From assembly GCF_003369565.1 (NCBI RefSeq), contig NZ_PIOD01000011.1, positions 124,001-188,000 on the forward strand: a stretch of DNA of 64,000 nt, read 5' to 3'. A program made the translations under genes and the position numbers. Position 1 is the first letter of the stretch. Each line of letters begins with the position of its first letter. Below the pieces are notes generated by a model. The model searched no databases. It saw only the letters and a program-made list of their open reading frames with translations, and was not told where the DNA came from. The DNA is from Oceanobacillus chungangensis (GTDB lineage: Bacteria; Bacillota; Bacilli; Bacillales; Amphibacillaceae). This document shows positions 48,596 through 58,353 of this stretch, one piece after another.

Positions 48596-49265
48596 TATTA
48601 TCTTCCTTCTGCTCTTGCGTTTTAATCAATTTCTCTCTGTTTTTCTTTAATTCATCAAGTTCGTTAGAAAACAACTTTTTGAACTTCTTGCCATCTGTAG
48701 CTTTATTGTCATCTGTTTTCAATTGGAAAATCGAGCTAAAAAGCGAACTAGAAATGAAATCATTTGTAAGATTCTCATCTTTATGTAATAGACCTTCTTT
48801 CACTTCTTCCTCTGTAATTTCCATTAACAGCTCGATATTATCACCAACACCTAGTAGGAAAACTTGATTGCCAACCCTTACCAGCTGAATCGTTTTATTT
48901 TGCCCGAGAGATATGCCACCTAATTTTTCTAATGCTTTTACTTGATTATTTAATAATTTATTACGTTTATTTAAAAATCTTAATAGGAAGTATATAAGAG
49001 CTAGTACTAATACTAGGGCAAAAAACATCCTCACGATAGACAGTGCGAGTGCTTCTGTATTATCCCCGCCTGTTAAAAGTTCTTCATTTTCTTCTTTACT
49101 ATCACTATGTAAGTTATCATTCATTTCATCACAATCAATATCTTTCTCAATACAATCCTTAGCGTTCGATGTTGCTGCCACTACTGTAATACTAGGAAAT
49201 ACATATAGTGACAGAACAACGGCAACACATAAGTAAACAATGATTTTAAATTTCAAGATACTCAC
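48588..49265 (-). CDS. fliO: Flagellar assembly protein FliO (FliZ)
   Basis: This 225-residue protein has an N-terminal signal-like helix (IIVYLCVAVVLSLYVFPS), an acidic extracellular segment, and a second membrane helix (MFFALVLVLALIYFLL). The cytoplasmic FliO domain follows (LEKLGGISLGQNKTIQLVRV), then a charged tail. FliO assists FliP assembly. It is called fliZ in B. subtilis and lies after cheY. Confidence 0.92.
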   Translation of the reverse strand: MSILKFKIIVYLCVAVVLSLYVFPSITVVAATSNAKDCIEKDIDCDEMNDNLHSDSKEENEELLTGGDNTEALALSIVRMFFALVLVLALIYFLLRFLNKRNKLLNNQVKALEKLGGISLGQNKTIQLVRVGNQVFLLGVGDNIELLMEITEEEVKEGLLHKDENLTNDFISSSLFSSIFQLKTDDNKATDGKKFKKLFSNELDELKKNREKLIKTQEQKEDNNE

Positions 49266-49272
49266 TCGTTTC

Positions 49273-49635
49273 TTAATTTAAAGCTTTTTGGATTGCCTCA
49301 ATTACACGATCAGCTTGAAACGGTTTTACAATAAAATCCTTCGCTCCAGCTTGTATTGCGTCAATAACCATTGCTTGCTGCCCCATCGCAGAGCACATAA
49401 TAATTTTTGCTTCAGGGTTAAATGCTTTGATATTTTTTAAGGCAGTGATTCCATCCATTTCAGGCATCGTAATATCCATTGTTACTAGATCAGGTGAGAG
49501 TTCTTTATATTTTTCAACAGCTTGTGCCCCATCCTGTGCTTCACCAACAACTTCAAAGCCATTCTTAGTTAAAATATCTTTAATCATCATACGCATAAAT
49601 GCTGCATCATCTACTACTAAAATTCGTTGTGCCAT
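49273..49635 (-). CDS. cheY: Chemotaxis response regulator CheY
   Basis: This single-domain receiver binds the flagellar switch. The 120-residue protein has acidic residues VVDDAAF, phospho-Asp in LVTMDITMPEMDG and conserved Lys in IVKPFQ, all intact. It lies between fliY and fliO. In this organism its phosphodonor CheA is not encoded in the operon. Confidence 0.97.
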   Translation of the reverse strand: MAQRILVVDDAAFMRMMIKDILTKNGFEVVGEAQDGAQAVEKYKELSPDLVTMDITMPEMDGITALKNIKAFNPEAKIIMCSAMGQQAMVIDAIQAGAKDFIVKPFQADRVIEAIQKALN

Positions 49636-49655
49636 TATAATTCCCCCATAATTAG

Positions 49656-50825
49656 TTATTTTAATTTCAATAAACGATCTGGCTTACTAATAATATCCGT
49701 CACCCGGACACCAAAGTTCTCATCAATTACCACTACTTCGCCCTCAGCGATTAATTTATCATTAACAAGAATATCTACTGGTTCACCTGCTAGTTTGTCT
49801 AGCTCAATAATTGAACCTGATGTGAGATCGAGAATATCCTTAATAGATCGTTTCGTCCGACCAAGCTCAACGGTAATTTTTAAAGGAATATCAAGGAGCA
49901 TATCCAAATTTCTTTGTTCAGATTGATTTAATTCCACTTTTTCAAAGTTAGAAAATGATGCTTCTTGAATTGTTGCCTGTTCTGCACCTAACTGATTTCC
50001 TAAAAATTGCGGTACCTGAGCTACTGGTTGTTCAGCAGATTGCTTATTAGTTGATGCCGTTTGTGGAACTGATTCTATTTTAGGATCTATAGTTCTTTCC
50101 AAAGTTTCTATTGTAGCTGCAACTTCAGTAGTTAAGTTTTCTGATTCTCTATTTGTATCTTCATTCAATAATTGATCAACTAACTGCTTAGCAAATTGCA
50201 TTGGCATTAGTTGCATCATATCCGAGTCAATCAAATCTCCTACCATTAATCGGAATGAAACTCGAACATAGGCCTCCTCATCAAAGAAAGTTTCGTTTGT
50301 TACGGAATCATCTAAAATGGATGGAGGTGAAATGTCTACTTTCCTGCTAAAAATGGTAGACATGCTAGTTGCTGCTGCACCCATCATTTGATTCATTGCT
50401 TCTTGGACAGCACTTAAATGGATTTCATTCAATTCCGTATCCGGACTTGTTCCGTCTCCTCCAAGCATAATGTCTGCGATAATCGCAGCATCATTTGCCT
50501 TAATAATGAATACACTTTTACCTGTAAAACCGTCTGTGTAATTCACTTGGATACTTACGGGCTGAAATGAAAATGCTTCTTTCAGTTCACTATTTTCAAT
50601 AACAGCTACACGAGGTGTAGTAATTTCCACTTTTTGATTCAGCAAGGTTGATAGTGTTGTTGCAGAACTACCGAATGAAATATTTCCAATTTCACCTAGT
50701 GTGTCAACTTCAATACTGGATAGATAACCTTGTGAGTCAGATTCTTTTTCCTCTACGTTATCGTTATCAGAACTTATGTTTAATAATGCATCAATTTCGT
50801 CCTGAGACAGCATACCGTCATTCAT
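49656..50825 (-). CDS. fliY: Flagellar switch phosphatase FliY
   Basis: This combined CheC-like and FliN-like switch protein has 389 residues. The N-terminal CheY-binding peptide LSQDEIDALL is followed by a CheC domain with LGEIGNISFGSSATTLSTLL and VQEAMNQMMGAAATSMST, then a Gln/Glu-rich linker. The C-terminal SpoA domain contains VELGRTKRSIKDILDLTSGS. I choose the ATG nine bases after GGGGTGA, overlapping fliM by 8 bp; the earlier ATG (50834) directly abuts the ribosome site. Confidence 0.94.
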   Translation of the reverse strand: MNDGMLSQDEIDALLNISSDNDNVEEKESDSQGYLSSIEVDTLGEIGNISFGSSATTLSTLLNQKVEITTPRVAVIENSELKEAFSFQPVSIQVNYTDGFTGKSVFIIKANDAAIIADIMLGGDGTSPDTELNEIHLSAVQEAMNQMMGAAATSMSTIFSRKVDISPPSILDDSVTNETFFDEEAYVRVSFRLMVGDLIDSDMMQLMPMQFAKQLVDQLLNEDTNRESENLTTEVAATIETLERTIDPKIESVPQTASTNKQSAEQPVAQVPQFLGNQLGAEQATIQEASFSNFEKVELNQSEQRNLDMLLDIPLKITVELGRTKRSIKDILDLTSGSIIELDKLAGEPVDILVNDKLIAEGEVVVIDENFGVRVTDIISKPDRLLKLK

Positions 50826-51813
50826 TATCTTCATTCACCCCTTTAATTTCTTCCAATACTTGCACAGACATTTTGTTTTTATACTTTCCTGGCTGTACTT
50901 TAAATTTAGGTTTATCATTAATTACTAATGTAAGTGGATCATCTATTGGTTGGTTCAACGCAATAACATCTTGATTATTCAACTTTAAGAACTCTTGAAT
51001 TGATATCGTCGTCTCACCCAATATTGATTTTACATCTATTTGTGTTTGTTGAATATGTTTTGTTAATTTATTATAGCTTTCTGAATCTCGCTCTTTATTC
51101 GGAGATTGCATCCAATAATGGGCAGATAATTTCGAAATAATTGGTTCGAGTAAAATATGTGGTATACAAATATTAATCATCCCACTTGTCTCACCAATTG
51201 CCGTTGATAATGAAACTACAACAACCGTTTCATTAGGAGAAATCATTTGTATAAATTGTGGATTCTCCTCGAAATCCTCTAATCTCGGATGTATCTCCGT
51301 AACTGATGACCATGCTTCCGTCAAACTTTCTTCTGCTTTTTCAAACACTTGCCTTAACAGTATTTTTTCAATTTCCGTTAATCCTTCATTTTTATAAGTG
51401 CTACTTCCTTTTCCACCTAGAATCCGATCTAAAATTGCATATGCGATGTTCGGGTTAATTTCCATAATTAGTCTACCATCGAGTGGCTCGACGCTGTATA
51501 TATTTAATATCGTCATTTTAGGAACAGAACGAATGAATTCTTCAAACGGTATTTGGTCTACTGAAGTCACTGAGATATTAACAAACGATCTAAATTGTGT
51601 TGAAAAGAATGTCGTTAATAATCGTGCATAATTTTCATGTATTCTTGAGATACTTCTTATTTGATCTTTGGAAAAACGTAATGCTCGTTTAAAATCATAG
51701 ACACGAACCCTTTTTTCCTGCTCTTCTTTTTTTAATTCTTCGGCATCCATTTCTCCTGAACTTATAGCAGATAACAATGCATCAATTTCATTTTGCGAAA
51801 GAATTTCGTTCAT
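50818..51813 (-). CDS. fliM: Flagellar switch protein FliM
   Basis: This C-ring protein binds CheY-P, 331 residues. It has the N-terminal EN/CheY peptide LSQNEIDALLSAI, a middle domain (RSFVNISVTSVDQIPFEEFI) and a C-terminal SpoA domain (LGETTISIQEFLKLNNQDVI). It is placed between fliL and fliY. Confidence 0.97.
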   Translation of the reverse strand: MNEILSQNEIDALLSAISSGEMDAEELKKEEQEKRVRVYDFKRALRFSKDQIRSISRIHENYARLLTTFFSTQFRSFVNISVTSVDQIPFEEFIRSVPKMTILNIYSVEPLDGRLIMEINPNIAYAILDRILGGKGSSTYKNEGLTEIEKILLRQVFEKAEESLTEAWSSVTEIHPRLEDFEENPQFIQMISPNETVVVVSLSTAIGETSGMINICIPHILLEPIISKLSAHYWMQSPNKERDSESYNKLTKHIQQTQIDVKSILGETTISIQEFLKLNNQDVIALNQPIDDPLTLVINDKPKFKVQPGKYKNKMSVQVLEEIKGVNEDNE

Positions 51814-51849
51814 TACAAATACTCACCTCCAGATTGGAGTATCTATCTA

Positions 51850-52269
51850 CTATTGCAGAATTTTATTTATCGTATAGACAGCTGTTATGCTGCCATCCTT
51901 CATTACTTCATTTAATTTCGTTCTTAATATATCCTCTAGATTTCCAAGACCTGATTTAAAATCTTCTTCATTCATTACTGCCAGTTCTTTAATAATAATG
52001 TTTTTTAACTGGAATTCTCTCTTGGTTACTTCCTCTTTTGCTTCTTCACTATCAGTTAAAATTTGAAACTGAATCCGTACAAAGCTGCCATCTTCAAGGT
52101 CGGTGGTAATTTCTGGAGATTCATAGGAATATTCAACTACTTCGTCAATTGTTAACTCTTTACCTTGAACGTTTTCTTTAGGAGAATTCAATACTACTAC
52201 TAGCGCAGCAACAGCAGCGATTAGTAATATTACGAGAAAGATTATGAATGCTTTAATTGACCTACTCAC
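51850..52269 (-). CDS. fliL: Flagellar basal body protein FliL
   Basis: This single-pass membrane protein near the stator has 139 residues (B. subtilis 140). The helix is [20 protein letters not shown] and the C-terminal domain ends [21 protein letters not shown] use a GTG start at 52269 after AGGTGAAGAAA, overlapping swrD by 8 bp. The ATG at 52308 would overlap by 47 bp and precede the ribosome site. Confidence 0.9.
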   Translation of the reverse strand: MSRSIKAFIIFLVILLIAAVAALVVVLNSPKENVQGKELTIDEVVEYSYESPEITTDLEDGSFVRIQFQILTDSEEAKEEVTKREFQLKNIIIKELAVMNEEDFKSGLGNLEDILRTKLNEVMKDGSITAVYTINKILQ

Positions 52270-52480
52270 TTTCTTCACCTGCTTCAATATGAATTCTTTG
52301 TAATCCAATAGTTTGATAATATGCTGTTATTAATTGAACCACTTCTTTTTCAGGGTTCTTTACCACTAGCTTTTTGCCATTAAGCAAAGTTATTGTTGTA
52401 TCTGGCAAAGACTGAATTTGTTCAATCAAAACGGCATTTAATGTAAACGGTTCTCCGTTTAAACGCAATAATTGAATCAT
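52262..52480 (-). CDS. swrD: FlbD/SwrD family protein
   Basis: This 72-residue protein contains [20 protein letters not shown] and [13 protein letters not shown]. SwrD in B. subtilis raises flagellar torque and swarming. It is located between flgE and fliL, as expected. Confidence 0.92.
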   Translation of the reverse strand: MIQLLRLNGEPFTLNAVLIEQIQSLPDTTITLLNGKKLVVKNPEKEVVQLITAYYQTIGLQRIHIEAGEESE

Positions 52481-52531
52481 AATATTGGCAGGAGCGCACT
52501 ACTAGAATTGTAGGCACTCCCTACCCCCTTA

Positions 52532-53392
52532 TTATCGTTTTAAGTTTACTAATTCCTGCAAGATTTCATCAGAAGTTGTAATAATTCTAGTATTTGCTTG
52601 GAATCCACGTTGTGCTGTTATCATTTCAGTAAATTCTTCAGCAAGGTCAACGTTGGACATTTCTAGGGAACCACTTATTACGGAAGCTACACCTTCGGAT
52701 TCCGGAACTACAAATTGCGGTGTTCCTGAGTTTTCACTTGCTAAAAAATGATTACTACCATCTTTAAGTAGTCCTGCTGGATTAGCAAAATTCGCTAATG
52801 CTACCCTACCTGCAATACCAGTATCTCCGTCAGCATCAATATAGTTTACTACGCCATTAGACTGCACATTAAAACTTTGTGCATCCGTCGGTATTGTAAT
52901 AGTAGTGTATCTATAACTATTATCGGGATTTAAGACAGGTTCCCCATTTGGGTCAACTTCAAATCCAATCAAATATAAACCTTGAGGATTTACAATATCG
53001 CCTGATTCATCTAAATAAAAGTTTCCAGCCCGAGTATAGGATACATCAGAATCTGTTAATACAGGTTGCAAGTCACTTGCAACAACAAACATTCCATCAC
53101 CCTCTAGGGCAAAGTCTAAAGGATTATTCGTTGTTTGACGAAATCCTTGTGTTTGAATATTATCTATTGATCCTAATTGAGAACCGAGTCCTACTTGTGC
53201 GGGATTAATACCTCCGCGTGTATTTGTTGGTCCTTGTGCACCACTTGTAGTTTGTGCCATCATTTCTTGGAAAGTAACTCGTCCTTTTTTGAAACCTGAT
53301 GTATTTACATTGGCTATATTATTCCCGATAACATCTAATTTCGTTTGAAAGTTTTTCATTCCTGAGATTCCTGCATACATTGAACGTAACAT
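52532..53392 (-). CDS. flgE: Flagellar hook protein FlgE
   Basis: This is the rod/hook-family protein that forms the hook. The 286-residue protein has the N-terminal signature MYAGISGMKNFQTKLDVIGN with NTSGFKKGRVTFQEM and the C-terminal coiled segment VDLAEEFTEMITAQRGFQAN. The B. subtilis counterpart was earlier called FlgG; the position after flgD supports FlgE. Confidence 0.93.
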   Translation of the reverse strand: MLRSMYAGISGMKNFQTKLDVIGNNIANVNTSGFKKGRVTFQEMMAQTTSGAQGPTNTRGGINPAQVGLGSQLGSIDNIQTQGFRQTTNNPLDFALEGDGMFVVASDLQPVLTDSDVSYTRAGNFYLDESGDIVNPQGLYLIGFEVDPNGEPVLNPDNSYRYTTITIPTDAQSFNVQSNGVVNYIDADGDTGIAGRVALANFANPAGLLKDGSNHFLASENSGTPQFVVPESEGVASVISGSLEMSNVDLAEEFTEMITAQRGFQANTRIITTSDEILQELVNLKR

Positions 53393-53475
53393 TTCTCATT
53401 TCCCCTTTATTGGTTTAATTTAATTTGCTGTATCAATCAGTCAACAGCTATAATGGCCTCCCAATTGGGTCCAGC

Positions 53476-53850
53476 CTAGTCATTAATTAAAATCGTACCA
53501 TTAATATTAGTAAAAATTCGACCTGTTGCTTCTTCCCGGTCCATTGCTGTTACAACGGTATTATTCTTTGCACTCACTAAAAGTGCTGCATTGTTCATAA
53601 CTACTAATGAATCTGTAATTCCTTTTTGTTTCGCTTCTAGCATTTTTACTTCTAATGTTTGCCATTGTTTCTCATTTAATTGGATATTTCTTTCATTCAT
53701 ACGTTCGCTCGCATGTTTACTAATTTTTAATGTCTGCTGCTCTGCTAATACATCTTTAAACGAGGACTTTGGCCCAAGATTACTCGCCTTTTTTGCAATA
53801 GGTAATTGTAATGCATAGTGCTGTGCTACTTGATGTATCCGATGGTCCAT
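53476..53850 (-). CDS. Flagellar operon protein of the TIGR02530 type
   Basis: This 124-residue protein has a central KHASERMNERNIQLNEKQWQ and a C-terminal NTVVTAMDREEATGRIFTN. Both match my memory of the small flagellar-operon family TIGR02530, found between flgD and flgE in many Bacillota. No signal or membrane helix is visible. The role is unknown; position suggests hook assembly. Confidence 0.8.
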   Translation of the reverse strand: MDHRIHQVAQHYALQLPIAKKASNLGPKSSFKDVLAEQQTLKISKHASERMNERNIQLNEKQWQTLEVKMLEAKQKGITDSLVVMNNAALLVSAKNNTVVTAMDREEATGRIFTNINGTILIND

Positions 53851-53866
53851 ACTTACATCTCACCTC

Positions 53867-54325
53867 CTATTCTGTAACATCCTCCTCAGAATCCGGGGTA
53901 CTAACTTTTAATGCCGCATCAGCATAAATCTTTTCACCATTTTCCAGTTCTAACATAGCCCAGCCTTCATTTTGACTGACTGCTACAACAGCACTAGCTT
54001 TTTCACCAAGAGACTCACCAGTTATAGGGTCATATGCTTGATAGGTAACTTCCTTCCCAATCATATGGCTGTATTGGATAACAGGAGATATTAATTGGCT
54101 TTGAACAAGATTATCAATAGAACTTGAGATATTCATCATTTGCTCAAGTGATGTTAATGATGTCATTTGTTCAATCATTGCCTGGCTGTCCATTGGTTGG
54201 GTTGGATCTTGATTCTGCATTTGTGTCATCAAAATTTGAAGAAAACCATCTTTATCCAATGTTGGTTTCGGCTCTCTCATTGCCTTCTGATTTGATAAAT
54301 ATAATGACGGATCGATTGTATTCAT
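53867..54325 (-). CDS. flgD: Hook capping/scaffold protein FlgD
   Basis: It caps the growing hook. The 152-residue protein carries the diagnostic FLQILMTQMQNQDPTQPMDS and a short C-terminal domain with MIGKEVTYQAYDPITGE. It follows fliK by 9 bp. Confidence 0.94.
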   Translation of the reverse strand: MNTIDPSLYLSNQKAMREPKPTLDKDGFLQILMTQMQNQDPTQPMDSQAMIEQMTSLTSLEQMMNISSSIDNLVQSQLISPVIQYSHMIGKEVTYQAYDPITGESLGEKASAVVAVSQNEGWAMLELENGEKIYADAALKVSTPDSEEDVTE

Positions 54326-54334
54326 CTAATTCAC

Positions 54335-55951
54335 CTAAACTTTCTCATTCATTAACATCTCACGAAATTGACTTTCAAACTCATCATCAGCATAACGTTG
54401 TTCATGATGCTCTTGATGGTTCGATTCACTTTCTTCCTTCTGATTCATTTGTTGTTCTTTTGATTCTTTCATTTGCTCACTATTTTGCTGCATCATTGAT
54501 TCTTGCTTCTCAATTACTACCTGGTTTGGCGCAAACATATGCTTCAATTGATTAATATTGGACTCTAGTATTTCTTTCGTTGCCTGAGTTGTTACCATAA
54601 TCTTAACCGTCATTTCACCATCAATTTGTATTAAACGGAGTCTCATTTCACCCAAATTATCTGGATTCAATGTAATTGACAATTGATTTGTACCATTAGG
54701 CATTGTTAAAAATTTACTAGATTTTACTATCGATTGAAACTTTTCCATTACTTCTTGAGTAGTGGATTGCAAATCGCTTGTTAGAGTTCGATTAACGTGA
54801 ATTGCATGTTGCTCCAATTTCTGCATTGATGTTGCTGGCATAAATTCAACTGTTTGATTCAATACTCGTTCGGATTGTGATTGATTTTCTAATGATTTTG
54901 CTGCCCACTTTATAACATCCTGGGTAGTAACTTTAGAGTCCATATCGTACATTTGCTTTGCAGCAATATCCTGTCTTTTTTGAAAAACTTCTACTAAATT
55001 CTTCCAGATTAATTGTTCTCTTGACCCATCATTTTTCCCTATTAATTGTGGTGCTGAAGGATCACTGGATTTATTATTCTGTTTTTCTATTGCTGACCAT
55101 TGCTGCAGTAGCTCTAGAAGCTTATGAGCAATTTTAGGAATGTCCTTTTCACTTTGAACTTGAGATAAAAGGTTTTGTACGTCCGTGTATACTTTTGCTA
55201 ATTGCTCTTGAACTGCTGATGAAGAATTCCTCGGTTGTGGTGCTGTAGCAAGATTATTTTCAAATATTTTAGTTTTCTCCACATTTTGATTGGGATTCTC
55301 CATAACTAAATCGTTCTGCTCTGCCGTTTCCCTAATGCGGGAAACTAATGATGCAGGATGTAGATTCCCCAAATTGTAATCATCAAGCTGTTCATCAGTT
55401 TCTAACACTTCTATTCCCAAACTCATTGATGTATTTTCTACTCCATAATCTTCAGTGGATGTAGATGGCATCGAAAGTGCATTTTCTTGTTTATCTTCCG
55501 GAAAAAGTGAAATAGATTCATCCATCAAATCCGTTGATATCGTTTTTGGCTCGTCCTGTGAATTTAGCTGATCCACCTGACCTAACCTATTATCTAGGGA
55601 ATTATTTAGGTTCATTGATTCTTTTACTTCTGCTTTTATTTCATTCCAAAGCTTCAATGAATCAATGTCAACACCAAAATCCTTTGTTGATGTAACTGCT
55701 TTTAACCCTTCTTTGTTTTGATCACGCATAATCAATGCTAGTTCATTTTTGTTTAAGTTAAACATGCTACCTATTTCAAGATCTGAAGTATTTGTTAGAG
55801 CTTGAGGTAGTTCTGACTCTGCTGTGTTATGTTCGTTTGTCAATACATTTTGAAAGGTATCGTGCCCATTACTTAAATTTCTTGTATTATGTTGACTCAT
55901 CATATTATTTGCTGATTGTTTATGTTGAAAAATCATATCTAGCGTGTTCAC
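54335..55951 (-). CDS. fliK: Flagellar hook-length control protein FliK
   Basis: This secreted ruler protein of 538 residues is somewhat longer than in B. subtilis (about 487). The N-terminal two thirds are polar, Gln/Asn-rich and variable. The conserved C-terminal FliK domain contains QLSITLNPDNLGEMRLRLIQ and EILESNINQLKHMF. A Glu/Gln/His-rich tail follows. Confidence 0.92.
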   Translation of the reverse strand: MNTLDMIFQHKQSANNMMSQHNTRNLSNGHDTFQNVLTNEHNTAESELPQALTNTSDLEIGSMFNLNKNELALIMRDQNKEGLKAVTSTKDFGVDIDSLKLWNEIKAEVKESMNLNNSLDNRLGQVDQLNSQDEPKTISTDLMDESISLFPEDKQENALSMPSTSTEDYGVENTSMSLGIEVLETDEQLDDYNLGNLHPASLVSRIRETAEQNDLVMENPNQNVEKTKIFENNLATAPQPRNSSSAVQEQLAKVYTDVQNLLSQVQSEKDIPKIAHKLLELLQQWSAIEKQNNKSSDPSAPQLIGKNDGSREQLIWKNLVEVFQKRQDIAAKQMYDMDSKVTTQDVIKWAAKSLENQSQSERVLNQTVEFMPATSMQKLEQHAIHVNRTLTSDLQSTTQEVMEKFQSIVKSSKFLTMPNGTNQLSITLNPDNLGEMRLRLIQIDGEMTVKIMVTTQATKEILESNINQLKHMFAPNQVVIEKQESMMQQNSEQMKESKEQQMNQKEESESNHQEHHEQRYADDEFESQFREMLMNEKV

Positions 55952-55980
55952 TTATTCACCTCCCCCTCAAGAACATTAAT

Positions 55981-56580
55981 TTAATTCTCTGTCGCTAATA
56001 ATAATTCTGTCAGTTCAGCTGCAATCTTTGGATCCATCTCTTGCAAAATACTTCCTCTTACTTTATTTGAAACAGCTAACAGAATTGCCACCGCAGTTTC
56101 TCTATCAAGACTCTCTAATATTGCAGCAGATTGTTTACTATCCATTTCCTTATAGGCATTCGCAACTAGCGCTACTGAATCATTTTCTTGCTGCGATCCA
56201 TCTTCTTCTTCACTTGTAGCAGTTGATGTACCTTCTTGACTATTTTCGTTTTTTACTATTTCTTGTTCTAATTCATCAATCGTAGACTCAAGAATACGTA
56301 TATCTTGATTTAAAACTTCAATTTCGGTATCTTTTGCTTCGATTGTGGACTGGACATTATCCGTTTGACCTTCTCTTTCAGAAGTATCTGGTTCGGATAC
56401 TTCTGAGTTGATACCGACTTTCTCCTTTGTCCAATCCATCACACCCACACCCGCTACTTCTAAAATAACTATGATTAGTGTAGCAGCAACGATAATAGGG
56501 ATTATTATTGCAAAAAGAAACCATATAATTGGTTTTCGTTCCTTCTTAACTTGGTTCGATCCATTCGCTTGTCCTGCCAT
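55981..56580 (-). CDS. ylxF: MotE-like protein (YlxF)
   Basis: This 199-residue membrane protein has a helix (IIWFLFAIIIPIIVAATLII), a Glu-rich coiled coil (IEVLNQDIRILESTIDELEQ), and a C-terminal MgtE-N-like domain (YKEMDSKQSAAILESLDRET). Related MotE proteins chaperone the stator in other bacteria. ATG 56580 follows GGGTGAGAAA; an ATG at 56592 would overlap fliJ without a ribosome site. Confidence 0.85.
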   Translation of the reverse strand: MAGQANGSNQVKKERKPIIWFLFAIIIPIIVAATLIIVILEVAGVGVMDWTKEKVGINSEVSEPDTSEREGQTDNVQSTIEAKDTEIEVLNQDIRILESTIDELEQEIVKNENSQEGTSTATSEEEDGSQQENDSVALVANAYKEMDSKQSAAILESLDRETAVAILLAVSNKVRGSILQEMDPKIAAELTELLLATEN

Positions 56581-56584
56581 TTTC

Positions 56585-57031
56585 TCACCCATTTTTGTGG
56601 CTTAAATATTGATTCATGGAAATTTCATCCATAAATGATTTTTCCAATTGCTTAACTTTATTTGCTTCTGTTTCTTTTCGTAATTCAATAATTTTCTCGA
56701 ATTTCTTTACTTCAACATGTGCATCGGTTAGTTTTAATTGTTTTGCTTCCATATCAGTTCTAGCTTTTTGTACATTTTTCTCAACCAAAATAATTTGGTT
56801 ATTTAACTGTTCAATGTAATTTACTTGATCGATAATTTTATTTAATGCTGTTGTTGTTTGGATATACCGATCATAAGTTTCCTCAGCCGCTTCTTTTTTC
56901 TTTAACAAGATATATAGCTCTGATGCAGCTCTCTCGAATACATCCATTGCTTGGTAATAGATTTTTTGCGCAGCTTTTTTTTCATTCTCACGTACATGTA
57001 ATATTTTCGAAAAAACAACCGTTTCGGCCAT
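56585..57031 (-). CDS. fliJ: Flagellar export chaperone FliJ
   Basis: This 148-residue, almost entirely helical coiled-coil protein links FliI to the export gate. Heptad-rich segments such as AASELYILLKKKEAAEETYD support this. It overlaps fliI by one base, the usual fliI-fliJ coupling. Confidence 0.92.
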   Translation of the reverse strand: MAETVVFSKILHVRENEKKAAQKIYYQAMDVFERAASELYILLKKKEAAEETYDRYIQTTTALNKIIDQVNYIEQLNNQIILVEKNVQKARTDMEAKQLKLTDAHVEVKKFEKIIELRKETEANKVKQLEKSFMDEISMNQYLSHKNG

Positions 57032-58350
57032 TAATTGATGCCTCCATTTAACAATACTTTCATTGTTTCAATTGATTCACTTAATGTTTTATACTCAAAA
57101 ACATCTTGTTTTAAAAAGGCTTGAATCGATGGATAATAAGAAATTGATCGATCAATTTCCTGATTTGTACCTCGTTTATATGCACCAATATTAATTAACT
57201 CACGATTTTCCTCATATGTAGCAAGAATTGTACGAAGCTCTACCGCTACTTCCTTATGCTCCTTATCCACAATTTGGTTCATCACACGACTAATGGATTT
57301 AAGTACATTAATAGCAGGAAATTGTCCCCGCTCAGCTATCTTTCTGTCCATTACAAAGTGTCCATCTAAAATTCCTCGTACTGCATCGGCAATCGGTTCA
57401 TTCATATCGTCACCATCGACTAATACTGTATAAAAAGCTGTAATGGTTCCATACTCATTTGTTCCAGTTCGTTCTAAAAGCTTTGGTAAAATTGAGAATA
57501 CAGACGGTGTATAACCCTTTGTTGTCGGTGGTTCGCCAATCGCAAGACCAATCTCTCGTTGAGCCATTGCAACACGTGTTACTGAATCCATCATCAAATT
57601 AACTTGATAGCCCAAGTCGCGAAAATATTCTGCAAAGGCTGTTGCTGTATATGCTCCCTTAATTCGCATTAAAGCTGGTTGATCTGATGTAGCAACAACG
57701 ACGATAGACTTTTTCAACCCTTCTGGTCCAAGGTCCTTTTCAATAAACTCTCGTACCTCACGACCACGTTCACCAATTAAAGCAATAATATTTATATCTG
57801 CCCCACTATTACGAGCGATCATTCCGAGTAATGTACTTTTCCCTACACCACTTCCAGCGAAAATCCCTACTCGCTGTCCTTTTCCGACGGTTAGTAACGA
57901 ATCAATTGCTTTGACACCAACTTGGATCGGCTCAGCAATTGGTGGACGTAACATTGGATTTGGTGGAGCATTTTCTGTCAAATAATTTGTCAAGCCTTTA
58001 GGCAATGGGGATCCATCTAACGGCTTTCCTAGAGAATCAACAACGTTACCTATCATACCGCGTCCAATTTTAACACTTAAAGATTTCCCAGTAGATTCTA
58101 CAATGCTGCCGGGACCAATTTCTGTCACCTCAGAATATGGCATAAGGATAATTCGCTCGTTGTTAAATCCGACAACTTCAGAGAGTATCGGCTTTTTCCC
58201 ATTATTGGAAGTATGAATATAACAAACATCACCGATATTGGCTTGAGGGCCTAGTGATTCAATCATCAAGCCAACAACCCGTAACACCTTTCCATAGTAC
58301 TTATATGTATCGGCCTTTTCTATGGCTGAGACATAGTCTATTAATTTCAT
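57031..58350 (-). CDS. fliI: Flagellar export ATPase FliI
   Basis: This F1-like ATPase of the export apparatus has 439 residues. Walker A is GIFAGSGVGKSTLLG, followed by LIGERGREVREFIEKDLG, Walker B region VNLMMDSVTRVAMAQREIGL and GEPPTTKGYTPSVFSILPKL. It lies after fliH. Confidence 0.97.
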   Translation of the reverse strand: MKLIDYVSAIEKADTYKYYGKVLRVVGLMIESLGPQANIGDVCYIHTSNNGKKPILSEVVGFNNERIILMPYSEVTEIGPGSIVESTGKSLSVKIGRGMIGNVVDSLGKPLDGSPLPKGLTNYLTENAPPNPMLRPPIAEPIQVGVKAIDSLLTVGKGQRVGIFAGSGVGKSTLLGMIARNSGADINIIALIGERGREVREFIEKDLGPEGLKKSIVVVATSDQPALMRIKGAYTATAFAEYFRDLGYQVNLMMDSVTRVAMAQREIGLAIGEPPTTKGYTPSVFSILPKLLERTGTNEYGTITAFYTVLVDGDDMNEPIADAVRGILDGHFVMDRKIAERGQFPAINVLKSISRVMNQIVDKEHKEVAVELRTILATYEENRELINIGAYKRGTNQEIDRSISYYPSIQAFLKQDVFEYKTLSESIETMKVLLNGGIN

Positions 58351-58353
58351 CGC